Positions 10,456-21,899 are shown, numbered from the stretch's first letter. The stretch: DNA of 59,505 nucleotides from Fragilaria crotonensis (GCA_022925895.1 JAKSYS010000378.1:1-59505), one strand, 5' to 3'. Notes: generated from the sequence alone by a model not told the origin. Program-made: numbers and translations.

Positions 10456-11805
10456 TCATGCAGCCGCAGAAGAAACCTTCGCCTTCTTAATTGCAGATGA
10501 TTCTTCGGCTTCCGACGATGACTCTATAGCCAAATCTTCCTTGCTTGTTGCTGTGGCTGTTAAAATTGATGGGACAGTTGCTTGCTGTTTGTTTTGTTGT
10601 TGCTGCTGCTTGGGACTTGAAAAATAGAAGCCGCTCATGCTGAGTGCTGCAGTACAAAAGTAATGTGGTGGGACAGGAAGGGGTGCTCCACATGAGAGAC
10701 CAAAGGCAGCAGCTTTGCGACGCAACCAATTGGTCAGTTTGGTATCGGAAAATTCTTTAGCAACATTCTTGTTGTAGTTGCTGTTGCTCATCATTTGGAA
10801 GTTGTTGATATTGCGATGAAGGAGTTCTGTCAGGTACAGAACAGTCGGCATGCATTCATAGTAGTACGTAATGCGCAATTCGCATCCACTTTCCCAAGTA
10901 AAGCGCCAATTGACAGACATGCCCAAGCGCTGCGATATAGTCAATGAAAAAATGGGAGGAGCGGTCGGTATAGTAGGTAGTGGAAATGTGGGCAATATGA
11001 GTTGTCGACGAGCGGGATAGAGTAGGAGTGCCAAAGGTAAAAATAGCATCTGACAAATGGCCAGCAACACGACCGATGCGCCATAGATTGCGTAGCGAAT
11101 ACTTCTACCCAGAACCCATGCCAAAAAGTCAACATTGAGACTTCCAGATATTTGGTAGATTGCTGTAAAAGGAAAGTAGGCAGCAACTGCGGTTGAGAAA
11201 CTTGGCAGGGCAGGATTGCGTTCCCACCATTCAATGTTGGAGGCAATTGGTAGCCGAAAAGCCATTCCGAACGATTTCGCAAATGTGAGCGATTTGTAAA
11301 ATGACACTCCGAATCCTTTAAAGTTCCACTGATCTCGCAGTGTCGCGACGAGTGACGTGGGTGGTTGTTTGGGGATGAGGACGATGGTCCTTAGCCACAA
11401 GCGTTTACGCATGGCAGGTTGATTCAAGGCCCAAATGTATTCCCAACCCAACGAATCGCGATTGGCAGATGTCACGATTTTCCAATCACCTTCAAACTGA
11501 AAGCCTTCCGGGGCATTTGTGGAGGGCGGAGGATCGCACTCTTCCCCGTCCGCATCCGACCATCTTGACTTGTGGCCTAACCAAGTCTTTCCATCGTATT
11601 CTTCTGATTCGACAATCTGCACAACGTTCTGAGGCTGAGGTTTTATCTGCTGTGGTAAAGAAACTTTGCTTCTCGACTTTACCAGGGATGGTGACAACGA
11701 AGAATCCGCCACTTTTGAATCAGAGGGGTGCAATAGCGAAAGAAGAACTATGAAATAAATGAGTATTGTGTACTCGCGACCATGTCTGATTACTGCTCGT
11801 ATCAT
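10456..11805 (-). CDS. DysF-domain membrane protein (peroxin/TECPR1-like), 449 residues
   Basis: The start ATG at 11805 gives an N-terminal hydrophobic signal or anchor (YTILIYFIVLLSLL, residues 12-25). A DysF-type segment spans about residues 99-144: GFQFEGDWKIV, then GWEYIWAL, then RKRLWLRTI, the paired aromatic and arginine pattern of dysferlin/Pex24-family domains. A further membrane segment lies near residues 240-265. The C-terminus is Gln/Ser-rich with a short poly-Q. DysF proteins act at ER, peroxisome or lysosome membranes; which applies here cannot be read from sequence. The 3' end is 181 bp from the oppositely oriented glycosyltransferase. Confidence 0.65.
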   Translation of the reverse strand: MIRAVIRHGREYTILIYFIVLLSLLHPSDSKVADSSLSPSLVKSRSKVSLPQQIKPQPQNVVQIVESEEYDGKTWLGHKSRWSDADGEECDPPPSTNAPEGFQFEGDWKIVTSANRDSLGWEYIWALNQPAMRKRLWLRTIVLIPKQPPTSLVATLRDQWNFKGFGVSFYKSLTFAKSFGMAFRLPIASNIEWWERNPALPSFSTAVAAYFPFTAIYQISGSLNVDFLAWVLGRSIRYAIYGASVVLLAICQMLFLPLALLLYPARRQLILPTFPLPTIPTAPPIFSLTISQRLGMSVNWRFTWESGCELRITYYYECMPTVLYLTELLHRNINNFQMMSNSNYNKNVAKEFSDTKLTNWLRRKAAAFGLSCGAPLPVPPHYFCTAALSMSGFYFSSPKQQQQQNKQQATVPSILTATATSKEDLAIESSSEAEESSAIKKAKVSSAAA

Positions 11806-12561
11806 ATCCTTTTCAGTGCCTTGCGTCTGACGCTCGGCGAGGTAGATACACTCACTTGAACCAGGAAAAGTATGCTCGGCGTTCGATTACAAGTGCAAGT
11901 ATTCGGTAGCTAGAGTAGTAAACACACCCTCCTATACAAGGACTCGGAGTACAATACGTGTCCTGGGATTCTGCAAGCCAACCTAGGGAATGATCGACAA
12001 CGCGTTTCTGATACAGACCAGTACAACAACAACAACAAGTACCTGCTATCGTTACCAGGTAGGACAGCACTCGAATGTCAAGCGCGTAAGAAGGGGACCT
12101 TCTCCGGATCTGATTCTGGATTGTACTGGATTTACCAAGACAACGATTGATTGCTCGATCTGCTTTGATGGTTGATGACGTGTAGTACAATATAATGAAT
12201 GTGCATTGTGGGACGTATCAACGTGGGGTTTGTTTCACAAAAAAGGAACAGCGTACTCTATTTGACGTGCTTTTCGTAAATTGAAGCTTAAAGTCCCTCA
12301 TTTGATCCTCTATTTTAACATTGGAAATCGTACTAAAATAAGTTAGGGTGACGTCACAGATGAGAAATCGAACATGAACTGTCTACTAACTTACTGTTGA
12401 CTGGTACGGGGGAGCAATTTAATGAGCAAAAAGCGCTTCTTTTAGGCAAACTCAACTTCCGAAGAGGCACACGGGCAAAAACCGCTTATTATAGGCGCCG
12501 TATCAAGTTTGCTTTAGGAAGATTAGGTGGGAACCAGGGAGATCGCCTCATCGAACCATGC
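11806..12561. other. Intergenic, upstream of the DysF gene
   Basis: Short open frames only, none with a domain. I see nothing else until the heptamer repeat at 12562. Confidence 0.5.
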
Positions 12562-12582
12562 CTGCATATCGCATATCGCATA
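12562..12582. repeat. Left part of a split GCATATC heptamer array
   Basis: About two and a half units of GCATATC end directly at the left tip of the element starting at 12583. The array resumes in the same orientation and phase at 15003, so the element inserted into it. Confidence 0.75.
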
Positions 12583-13049
12583 CAGGGTTTGACAGTACGT
12601 CCCCTTTGGTCACCGGAATAGTATAGTACACTAACGCCTCGGAGAGTCCCGCTTTAGTATACTAATAGTACATATGCATAGTACTTCTACCTTCGTACCA
12701 AACTAGTGTATGTACTATTAGTATACTAATAGTATACTAAATGCACATGAAGGCGCGCCCCGCGCGTCGTTCATGTTCTTAGTTCTTTTCGCCCGTAGGG
12801 CGAAATTTTTTTTCTATCATCTTCATGTAGAATTGCTGTTTCAGTGTGGAGAAGAAGTGCATATCAGCACATAGATTATCGAAATCTAAGACTGATGCCT
12901 ACTGTTATCAAAACTGATTTTACAAAATTTGCAGCACATTTTGTTGCAAGTTTTGTGTGACAAGCCTGTTTACCATCAAAACAAATTGTTAATTTATATT
13001 TATTAGTCATAAATGAGGAACATTCATAATGTGTAGAAATCTGCTTATC

Positions 13050-13445
13050 AGGTTTTCATCATACAGTCAAACAAATGCCTGAGTGTCTAATCATGAGCAT
13101 AACAATCATTCTACTACACAACATTGTGTGAATGTCATTCCTTGGGCTTCAAATTAGGGACACCTTCTGGATTTGCCCCATCTTGGGCTGCAATCACAAT
13201 TTCTGACATGGACAAGAATGACAGCTGCTCATCAGGTTTTCATCATGCTGTCAAACAAATGCCTGAGTATCTTACTATCAGGTGCATTGACAACAATCAT
13301 TCATTGAATGTCATTCCTTGGGTCTCAAACTGGGGACAAGCAACTGCCAATTTTGCCCCATCATGTGCTGCAATCACAATCTCTGACATCAAGGATATCA
13401 CTGACAGCTGCTCATCAGGTTTTTGTCATGCAGTCAATCATTTTA
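13050..13445. repeat. Imperfect tandem repeat with a period of about 183 bp
   Basis: Blocks beginning TCATCA-GTCAAACAAATGCCTGA and containing GAATGTCATTCCTTGGG, TTTGCCCCATC and CTGCAATCACAAT recur at about 13053, 13237 and 13419 (the last partial). A 113-residue open frame over two units repeats the peptide motif AAITISD, but I consider it a by-product of the DNA repeat. Confidence 0.75.
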
Positions 13446-13609
13446 AATTCTTCCTCTTGACTTAACCTGCCAAGGCCTTGCCGCATACTCCGAGTACTGC
13501 AATTAACTCTACTAGTGTACCATGCTACTGAGTACTGTACCGTCGTTTTGTACTAATAGTACACTAATAGTACACTAAGGTCGATCTCCCAAATTAGTAA
13601 GTAGACTAA

Positions 13610-14895
13610 GGTGGTGTGTATACAGCAAAAAATTTTCCGAACTTGGATCCAAGTTTCCAAGTTTCCAACGGAATCTCACTTCCAAAAACCAAAATAGATT
13701 CCCTAATTCGTGACTTAACTTGGATTTCCGAGTTAGTAAGACTCAACTTTGATCCACTTGGAGATCCAAGTTGCCCACATTTTTTTAGCCAAGTTTGGTT
13801 ATCCAAGTTTCGCATGCGCTCAATTTGCGCGCGTTTCCCTTGCTACGATGCACTAAAAATGGAGTGCACTCATCGTTCATCATTGTTGTGCACCACTTTA
13901 ATGATGAGCAATAAGGCTACACCAGAGGGTGCTCATCAGCCACTTAATGATCCCCCTAGTCCTATTTTAGCTGTTTAGTCTAAGATAGTAGTGCAAGCCA
14001 TTGCTTCAAGCATCGCATTTCCATTTTCATTCTTGCACTTGCTTTTAATCCAGCTCTCATTCCTCTTGTTTCGAGCTCTCGTTTGCTTTTATTTGCTGTC
14101 GTTTGTTCTTCTCGTTCCTGCCCTTCCACTCACACTCGCTCCGTTTGCTGCTCTCGCTCTCATTTGTTTGCTCTTGCTCGTTGCTGCTCTTGCCTTGCAC
14201 TCTCATTCTTGATCGCTCGCGCTCGTTCTCGCTCTTGCTCTACAATTTGTTTGCTCTCGTTTGTGCTTACGTTTGTGCTCTCTCGTTCATGCTCTTGAAC
14301 TTGCTCTCATTTCGCTTTCGCAGTCTTGCACTATCACACTCATTCTTGCTGTCGTTGTTCCACTCGCTTCGTCGTTTCCTGCTCTCGCTCTCGTCGTTGC
14401 TCTCGTTGCGTTTGCTGGTGCTCTCGCTCTCGTTTTCGTCTGCTCTCCTTGTTCCTGTTGCTCTCCTTGCACTCTCATTTTGTTCGCACTCATTCCGCTA
14501 TTTTTCATTTTTGCCTCCTTGATGAGACTCAGGCATATCGGTTGAAGATTGCTTGACTGCTGTCGGTCGCAGTCATGATGTAGTGATAGAGAGTTAGTAA
14601 CAAGTCCATGGTCCTGCATGGAGTATGCAGTATGTGCATGATGCATGATGCGTGACGCCTTACGAATCTTCACTCAAAAACATTTGTCTACTGGTAGTAG
14701 AATGCTACTCACGTTCGTCTTCTTCAAAAGAAAACTTGGGAGTTTCCGACTTGGATTCAAAGTTTTCAATTGTGCTGTATACATGCCAGTGGACCAGGAC
14801 GAAATTTAACATTCAAATTCATTCCTAAGATTCCGTTGGGAACTTGGAAACTTGGATCCCAAGTTTGTATTTTTTTTTGCTGTATACACACCGCC
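13610..14895. mobile_element. 1286 bp MITE with GGYGGTGTGTATACAGC ends and TAA flanks
   Basis: The left end GGTGGTGTGTATACAGCAAA and the inverted right end GGCGGTGTGTATACAGCAAA differ at one base, and similarity extends about 70 bp inward (ACTTGGATCCAAGTTTCCAA-type sequence). TAA lies on both sides (13607-13609, 14896-14898), a TWA duplication typical of PIF/Harbinger. It is nested in the 12583-15002 element. A third copy of the GCTGTATACA motif lies at about 14770. The centre is a low-complexity pyrimidine-rich stretch. Confidence 0.85.
14040..14520. repeat. Degenerate CTCTCGTTGCT-type low-complexity tract
   Basis: Long run of loosely repeated GCTCTCG, TTGCTCT and CTCGTT words, strongly pyrimidine-rich on the plus strand. 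Several frames stay open through it only because the repeat lacks stop codons. It forms the core of the surrounding MITE. Confidence 0.75.
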
Positions 14896-15002
14896 TAACA
14901 GTACATTATCCTCCCGGTCCCAGATTAGTGCAGATACTATTAGTAGATAGTACGTACTAACTACTAATAGTACACTAATGTACTATGTACTGTCAAACCC
15001 TG

Positions 15003-15042
15003 ATCGCATATCGCATATCGCATATCGCATATCGCATCCGGT
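15003..15042. repeat. Right part of the split GCATATC heptamer array
   Basis: About five units of the heptamer (ATCGCATATCGCATATCGC...) run directly from the right tip of the 2.4 kb element, continuing the array that starts at 12562. Confidence 0.8.
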
Positions 15043-15245
15043 GTTTGGGTCGTTCCTACTATGCATAGTAAACGATATCCCATGCTTCGCATGTTTTGCA
15101 AGCGCAAGAAGCAAGTATTTGAGCTTAAAACATATCTTTTCCCATGACTCGTCACTGGCAACGTCGCACACCACCAGTCACCATTCTCATCAACCATTTA
15201 TGTTTCGCAAATTTCGAAGATTAATTCCACTTGAAAGTTCCATAA

Positions 15246-15871
15246 GAGCATGTCTTATTGCGGGGGGTGCGTAAACCTAAAATTTTGAACCCTGGGTATA
15301 AAATTTAGACCCTCGTTAAAAATAGGAATACGCAATTCTTATTGTAAATGTCATATATGTACCCCTGACATCACCACAACACAAATGCACTGTGTCATCA
15401 ACATCTTCATCAATCAAACACACCTTTCACTGATGAAACAATCATCATTCGCAATGGATGCATGAGCTTGATTGGGATGATGACTCTGAAATGATGGCTG
15501 CAGCTGTGTTGAGGTAGTGGTGAACAACACCATAGCAGCTGTGTCTAGAAGAGGAGTTTCTGGTGGAGTTGACTTGGTGGTTGTGCATTCCTTGTAATGA
15601 GAAATCAATTGAATAATATTTTGACAATAGTAAACAATCTGGTATAACAACAATGGGTTTGAAAATTCAAGTAGAAACTGTTTATTCTCCACTTGAGCAT
15701 ACCCCAAGGAGTGTATAAATTTATACCCGGTGAATATATACGTACTAGCTATAAAAATATTCGAAAATTTGACCCCCCCCCCCCAAATCCTTGCTTGTAC
15801 CCTCCTCATAAGAATTGCGTTTTTGAATTTTTCCAAACTCGATTGACTTATATCCATGATAAGACATGCTC
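15246..15871. mobile_element. 626 bp MITE with GAGCATGTCTTAT ends and TAA flanks
   Basis: GAGCATGTCTTAT at 15246 is exactly inverted at 15859-15871, with ACGCAATTCTTAT also inverted further in (about 15329 and 15810). TAA flanks both ends (15243-15245, 15872-15874). It carries a run of about 13 C near 15771-15783. The tip resembles that of the element at 20522 (GAGCAT), suggesting related PIF/Harbinger-type families. Confidence 0.8.
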
Positions 15872-15874
15872 TAA

Positions 15875-17887
15875 GAGTATTGAGTTGAAAAGAATTGTGT
15901 GATGGTCAATGAGTGTTTGCTTCAACATAAGCCATTCATAACAAGTAGCTAACAATAAAAAATAAGGAAAGGGATTGGATCCGAATTGCAATTTGCCCAC
16001 AAAGCAAGGACAAGGGATCCATAAGAGGGTCCTGTAGCACCACAATTACTAGTGCAATTTTCAATTGAACGCATTGTTCCTGCTGGTCGTGAACAAGGTT
16101 ACAGTGGTGGCTTTCGAACAAAGTGCAAACAGCACGCACAACCAGGATGCGTAATGAACTATTGCTATACTATCCTTTGGGTTGATAACATCAAGAGCCA
16201 CTCAACAGTTGTGTAGCATGCTGTTCAAAAATGCTATAACGAGGAGCAAGGCATTAAGTGCTTTCAATTAATGAAGACTGCTGGAGCCCACGGGTGAATG
16301 AGGCACAGGATCATTGCTGGCTCACAACATCTACTTAGCCTAAAGCTAACTACTATTACCTCCTTTGCATACTTGATGGTCTAAGATTGTTAGGGGTGAT
16401 GAGGTAGCTACAGTTGTTGCTTTGTCCAACTAGTACTCAAGACAGCACAACAGACATTGCATTGGTATCGCTGCGCGCTGTGCCATCTTGTTTTCTGCAT
16501 TCATTTCCTTGAATTGCGATGGTCCCGCACTAACTTGCTCCCAAGCAAGTCAATGCATGCGGAACGAACTGTCAAACAAGGGAGCAGGAGGGTTTCACAT
16601 AATACAAACAAGTAAGCAGTGCTTATTTGTGTTCTCCCAGCACAGAAACGTTTTCATACAAAAGAATGGTACTCATGTTTCAAATTTCTTTTGCATATGG
16701 ACTGTTGTTCAATTTTTTGTGCTTGTTGCCCTCCATGGCACCTTCTATTACTGCTTCTTCTTGTTCTCATGTAGTACCTCTTAATCAGTTCTGTGCATAT
16801 CATGTCAGAGATGGAGCTGGAGGCTCAATGCTATCTTGGACAAGAGTTTGAAATGTGGAGACACCATGGCAGCATTGCCAAGCAAGGTGTACAAATCATG
16901 GGAGAAAGCACATAGTCATCACAATGAGGCGGAGGAGTCTTTGCGAAATGAATCATGTGACTGATCATGTATGACATCAGCAGCAAGAGGAAGAAGAGAA
17001 AAACACATTGGCTTATCCATAATACTGCTGGCAATGGCGCAAAAGAATTGGATCTCTGCACCAGTATCAAACTTCTTCATGTTGCCACTTCTTGATCTTT
17101 CAATTCGGTGACACATGGAGATTTAAGGGCCAAGCCGACAAAGATGCTTCCCCCTTGAATGTGACTCTTGCTGATCAAATGAAGGCTTCAACAGAGCAGC
17201 AGGATGTTTTGGGTGATTCAAAAACAGAAAGTAAGTCTGGTCCAGCTATCATTGGAAGAGAACAAAACATACTTGTGTCCACAAATGGGAGAATTTTTGC
17301 TACAAGGCAAAATGAACATTGGCAATGTGATAGTAGTTACAAGACTCTTTCAACTCCAGCAGTCAGAAGGATTAGTCACTGACAGCTGGAACAACACAAG
17401 TGATAAACTTAAGATGCTGTAGTAGAGCCTGAAGGTTTAGAGGTCAGAGTGCTATGACAGTGCACGTAAATGTATTGGTGTTCAAATTTTGATAGTGACA
17501 GGGAGGGCCGGCGCCAACATATGCATGTGCCATGTGCATTGCCAAAAAATGTCAGATTTTTTAACGCCCATCTGCCATCTGAGACGGCTTCCACCTCGAG
17601 AGCTAAATTTTCTACGCCTGTCGTAAACGTATTCTGTCGTATTCTGACGTAACAATGGTGACAGCTAAAACACTAACTCCAGTATAAGTAAGAATTGTCT
17701 TGTTTTGTGTCGCGTACAACTCCGAGTATGTGAAATGTGAAAGGGCCTGAAAAGCCTGAACCCATGACGGCATCAGCGATGAACCGCTTACGATCTCCAC
17801 AGTACGTGTCGTAGTATTAGCCCCATGTACAAAAGAACGCATGCCGCGCAATGACGTAGGAGAAAACCAAAACGACACTTACCGGCG
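15875..17887. other. Intergenic, possible old repeat debris
   Basis: Numerous short frames on both strands without a domain. AT-rich text with scattered coding-like words but no continuous frame. I see no supported gene. Confidence 0.45.
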
Positions 17888-17895
17888 CTGGGAAG

Positions 17896-18216
17896 CAGAG
17901 ACGGGAATTTCAAACCCAGCCCACCCAAACCCACGGCCCACCCAAACCCATTGGGTTAAGGGTGGGTTTTGGGTGAGCTCAGGATTTCATGGGTGGGTCT
18001 GGGTGGGCCGGCAAATCATAGCAAAAAATGACAGTAGATGTTTGCTACCGGTAGTAGTAGAACCATCTACTCCAGTACTAACTACTGGGTTTGGGTGGGT
18101 TTGGGTAGGTCTTGGTGGATCGTATAGGTTCTGGGTGGTTTTGGGCTGGTACTTCCGTGAGCGTAGCTTTACGTGGGTACCCATGGGTTTGATATTTTCA
18201 GAAATTCCCGTCTCTG
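17896..18216. mobile_element. 321 bp hAT-like MITE with an 8 bp target duplication
   Basis: CAGAGACGGGAATTTC at 17896 is exactly inverted at 18201-18216. The 8 bases CTGGGAAG lie on both sides (17888-17895 and 18217-18224). A TIR starting CAGAG with an 8 bp duplication is the hAT signature. Inside, the left half is CCCACCCAAACCC-rich and the right half GGGTGGGTTTGGGT-rich, so the element can fold back on itself and looks telomere-like. The neat ends suggest a fairly recent insertion. Confidence 0.85.
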
Positions 18217-18224
18217 CTGGGAAG

Positions 18225-18977
18225 GCATTCAACTACAACGCACGAGTATGTTGCGAACTGAGGTGCATATTGTTTTAATAATCCATTCGTCGTTGTAAAC
18301 TTCAAATATCTTGCTTGCGTGTCTCGACAATTCTCGGACACTGAAGCCCGTGAATTTTAAACAAGCGGAGTAATTAAGCTCCGTTCGGTCATTTACGCAC
18401 ACCGATTTCGACGACCAATGGGATGCCTCGGAACACTGCGACATAAACCAAAAGGAATGGTTTGTTTCCAAGCGCCGCTTGTCCAATGACCAGACATCTA
18501 TGAGGGAGTACGTATCAGTCCCACTTTAGAGTACTTATCATCGTTCGGCTGGCACTGTGTTTCCGTGACGTTCAGTTCGTATTTCTTCGGTACTCTGTCA
18601 AACAAATGGCAAACCCTTACCACATTCCACCTAATACTTGTCGTTATAACCCTTCAACCATAATTCTTTTCTATCATACTACTTTCTCTACACCTTATTT
18701 TATTTAACCCCCTCCGGCGACTAATCGACACTAAGACAAATGAACTCCGATCTCTGATGAGCGTATTTGTTTTGCATGTCCTTCCAACGTTCCAAACATG
18801 ATTAAATGACGAAACTGGAGACAAGAAAAAGGCAACTGCGACAAATGTCACATTGAAGTTTGTGCTTTTAGGAGCATTTTTAAGTACAAACATGTGCACA
18901 TCGGCATCTCGTAGTTTTTTCGCTCTCAGAAATTGTTCGGATGGATTTTCCATAAACTCGACGCCGAACTCCGCACC
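18225..18977. other. Upstream region of the heat shock factor gene
   Basis: No supported gene. Reverse-strand frames here extend over the HSF exon and are shadows. The stretch presumably contains the HSF promoter and 5' UTR; I see no clear nGAAn array. Confidence 0.45.
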
Positions 18978-20265
18978 ATGAATGAACAAAATGACATGAC
19001 CAGAAAAAGCGTAGAAGAGATGCTTCTGCTGTGGAGGCTCCAGCAGCAGCAACAACAGCGTTTGCCCCTGCTGTCAACTCCTTTGGCCCATCAGGAGTTG
19101 TATCCCAGACGACAGCAAAATCTAGAATCTCACCATTTGCGAAACCTCAACGCATCTGCATCACTGAGCCTTGCCGCAGCGCTCAATCCGGGTTGGATGC
19201 CACATGGATTAGCGCTCACGCCGACCCGCCCACAGCTTGGATCATCGATGACGTTAACAGAATCACTTCTTCGTAATTTCCCTCAGTCGATATCAAATCT
19301 TCAGCAGCAACAACAACAACAACTGCAGCTGCAACGACAGCGACAGCAACAGCAACAGCAACAACTTGCGATGCAGCTGATCAGTAGGTCTGGTCTGCAG
19401 CTTAGACAACCCGCTGTTGAGAGTTTGTCCTCCCTCCCAACCTTGCCTGATTCGCAGCTGCCGACAAGCCTCTCCACAACAACAACGGTCGGTTCTGGGG
19501 CGGTTACCAGTGGCGAGATGAGCAATCGAGATCCCGTTCACGCGTTTGCATCCCGTCTTCATGAGATTCTGAGTAACCCAGAGTATAGTGCCTACATATC
19601 ATGGCTACCTCACGGTCGCGCTTGGAAAATATTGGACAAGACGGGGTTCGAAAGGAACGTTATTCCAAATCATTTTCGACACGCACGGTATGCAAGTTTC
19701 ATGAGACAGGTGAGTTTGTCCTATTCCAATTAAAAACGGTCGAGGAGAGGAGTGCAGACAAGCTCCGGTTTCTACTTTCGCTTCCAGAGATGTGTCTACG
19801 TTCCAACGACCGAATTTCCTGCAATTTGATTAGCATAACAATCACTAACCCCGTCACTTCGCTGATGCTCTCAGGTCAATGGGTGGGGATTCAAACGAAT
19901 CACTGAAGGTCCAGATCACAATGCTTACTTTCATGAGGTAATTCATCTGCTTCGTACTATATTGTGATTTGCATCCATCTATGTGACCCTATTTGTCTGC
20001 GAGAATGTGAAATCTACGCTTTATCTCACGAGCATCCAATCCTTAGTACTTCCTCAGGGATCACCCTCAACTATGTTGGAAAATTCAGCGAATGCCCCAT
20101 TCACAGTCAATGGCGTCCCAAGCTAGAAGGAAGCCATCATCACGATCTACGACGGAATCAGCACCTTTGTTAGCCTCGTCGGCGAAACGTACAACATCGT
20201 CTTCGCCATTGTCACCCTCCAAGGAGAGTGATCCGGGCAAGGAGCATGAAGGCGCTGGAGTATGA
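18978..20265 (+). CDS. Heat shock transcription factor, three exons, 337 residues
   Basis: Nuclear DNA-binding regulator. Exons, reconstructed from frame and homology, are 18978-19709, 19875-19937 and 20047-20265, with introns GTGAGT...CAG and GTAATT...TAG. All junctions are phase 0. The N-terminal 170 residues are Gln/Leu-rich with poly-Q (CAG/CAA) tracts, an activation-like region. The HSF domain follows: FASRLHEILSNPE, WLPHGRAWKILD, NHFRHARYASFMRQ, then VNGWGFKRITEGPDHNAYFHE from exon 2 and YFLRDHPQLCWKIQRMP from exon 3. A short basic Ser-rich tail ends the protein, and there is no obvious heptad trimerisation region. N-terminal extensions and very short C-termini are common in the expanded diatom HSF family. 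The start is the first ATG of the frame. Confidence 0.85.
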
Positions 20266-20521
20266 GATTGCTTCATTAACGTGCTTCGGCTCGGTGTTTT
20301 TGTTTCACGTGTTTTAGGTTTTAGTTAGTCTCTCATCCTGCCGAGATTGACGTGATAAAACAGCGGTGGGGAAGCCGTCATGTTTGTTGGGTCGGGTTCG
20401 GAATGTGAATCCCAATCCAAATCGGTGGTCGAGTAGAATCTCCACGATGGAGATGCTTGACAGCGATCAGGGTCATTCCGATAAATGCCAAGTCGTACGG
20501 CTCGCGTCTTACGACACCTAA

Positions 20522-21021
20522 GAGCATCCCCACCCGATGCGTTACTTTTTCCAAATGGTCTAGTAGCTCGACAATTATGTCCAAAAATCCCACACCGGTA
20601 GGGCCTTTCTGTTATTTCACACCCCTACTTCATACTTTGCGGAACAGATCTCTTCTGCAAAGTATGAAAAAGTATGAATATCATACTTTCTATGTGACAA
20701 ATATGTCACAAATCGAACCATTCGACTCAAAAATGCAGTAATCTGATTGGCTACGCTCTTCGTTCAACATGTGATTCGCACTCCGCTACATTTTGCGTAT
20801 TTCGTTGTTATTTAATTTTACGCGGGGCCAAGCCTTTTGACGTGTACTTGTACGAGCAAATTGCCCATGTCATCAGAATATCCGGGGGGTGTCATACATC
20901 TGATCTTTTTGTTTCCCTCAACCGGTGCGAAAAGGATACCACCAAAATGTCTGAAATTGGTTTCTAAGGCGAAAAAAGGTGTCCATGGACAGAAAAAGTA
21001 ACGCATCGGGTGGGGATGCTC
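20522..21021. mobile_element. 500 bp MITE with perfect 30 bp inverted ends and TAA flanks
   Basis: GAGCATCCCCACCCGATGCG at 20522, continuing GTTACTTTTTC, is exactly inverted at the right end (to 21021). TAA lies at 20519-20521 and 21022-21024. An internal palindrome pairs TTCATACTTTGC (about 20629) with GCAAAGTATGAA (about 20657). It sits about 260 bp past the HSF stop codon and could lie in its 3' UTR. Near-identical ends indicate a young insertion. Confidence 0.9.
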
Positions 21022-21024
21022 TAA

Positions 21025-21899
21025 GGGTAGCTAAATAAAATGGACTCGGAATTGTGGTATGCTGTTCGTAGTCGCTTACGCAGAATAGATACTTGGATGT
21101 ATAGACAACTGAAACAAACCACGACGACAAATTCTGTTCCGTCAATTACAGATCTTACTTAATAATTTTCAAATCGTGTGGACACAAATAGCTGACAACC
21201 AGTTCCTTTGGTTCCTTACGATCAGTCGAATTAGACGCGCCGGCCCGCTTCGCGACGAAAGCATCAACTCGTACAGCACAAGTATCTCTGGCTCGTGAGA
21301 AACAAAAATAAATGGAGCACAAATCAGTTGGGCCTTGCGAATCTGATACTGTTGGAAGGGAATGATCAGAAAGTTTTGCGCTGGCCCTAAAATAAGGCTT
21401 ACTGCTACTCCTTCACCTCCTCCAATTACTAGATAGCTCTATGATACTCAGAGTATTCGCTAGAGTACCAAGTATAAACCAATTCAGCTACATTAACAAT
21501 GAACATTGCACTTTGTTTCAGTGCATTCATAAGACCATCCTTTTTTCATCATTGTTTTTGGCAAAAATGTGACCTTTCTTATACTTCTTCATGATGTTTA
21601 TGCATTTTCACTTGTAATCAGTGATGGTCATTTCCATTTTTTAAATTGAACCAGGTACTGCATTTTGAAGGAGTTACTGGATAATCTTACTACATTCATC
21701 AGAATGATCCCAAGAAATGTATCAATTGCTGGTTGCAAGATACTACTCAACAGCATTTCAATGAGGCAGTTGTGCTGTCACCATCTCCATACTTCTCTGC
21801 ATACAATTATCATAGAAACTCCTTATCCATTTCTACTGCATAGGCAGGTGCTCTGGGGGTGTCATCAATCATTGTAAGCAACTTCTTGCACATGCAATC
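21025..21899. other. Intergenic region
   Basis: Short frames only; nothing recognisable. Confidence 0.45.

Larger units (their letters stand above)
12583..15002. mobile_element. 2.4 kb non-autonomous element inserted into a heptamer repeat
   Basis: CAGGGTTTGACAGTAC at 12583-12598 is inverted exactly at 14987-15002. Both subterminal regions are rich in ACTAATAGTACACTAATAGT-type repeats. The GCATATC array continues across the insertion, which defines the boundaries. A duplicated target of one or two bases (A or TA) is possible but the right side lacks a clear TA. The interior holds an approximately 183 bp tandem repeat and a nested MITE at 13610-14895. No transposase gene is seen. Confidence 0.75.

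Noticed and set aside
11852-12190. 112-residue minus-strand frame with a Cys run
   Set aside because: Cys run comes from a CAA-type microsatellite; no other coding sign.
13124-13465. 113-residue open frame with repeated peptide
   Set aside because: It follows the 183 bp DNA tandem repeat inside a mobile element and has no domain; the protein repeat is a by-product.
14103-14673. Overlapping Leu/Ser- or Arg/Ala-rich frames on both strands
   Set aside because: They come from the low-complexity CTCTCG tract, which simply lacks stop codons.
17841-18278. 145-residue Gly/Trp-rich frame
   Set aside because: It crosses the whole hAT-like MITE and its flanks; composition reflects GGGTTTGGGT repeats.
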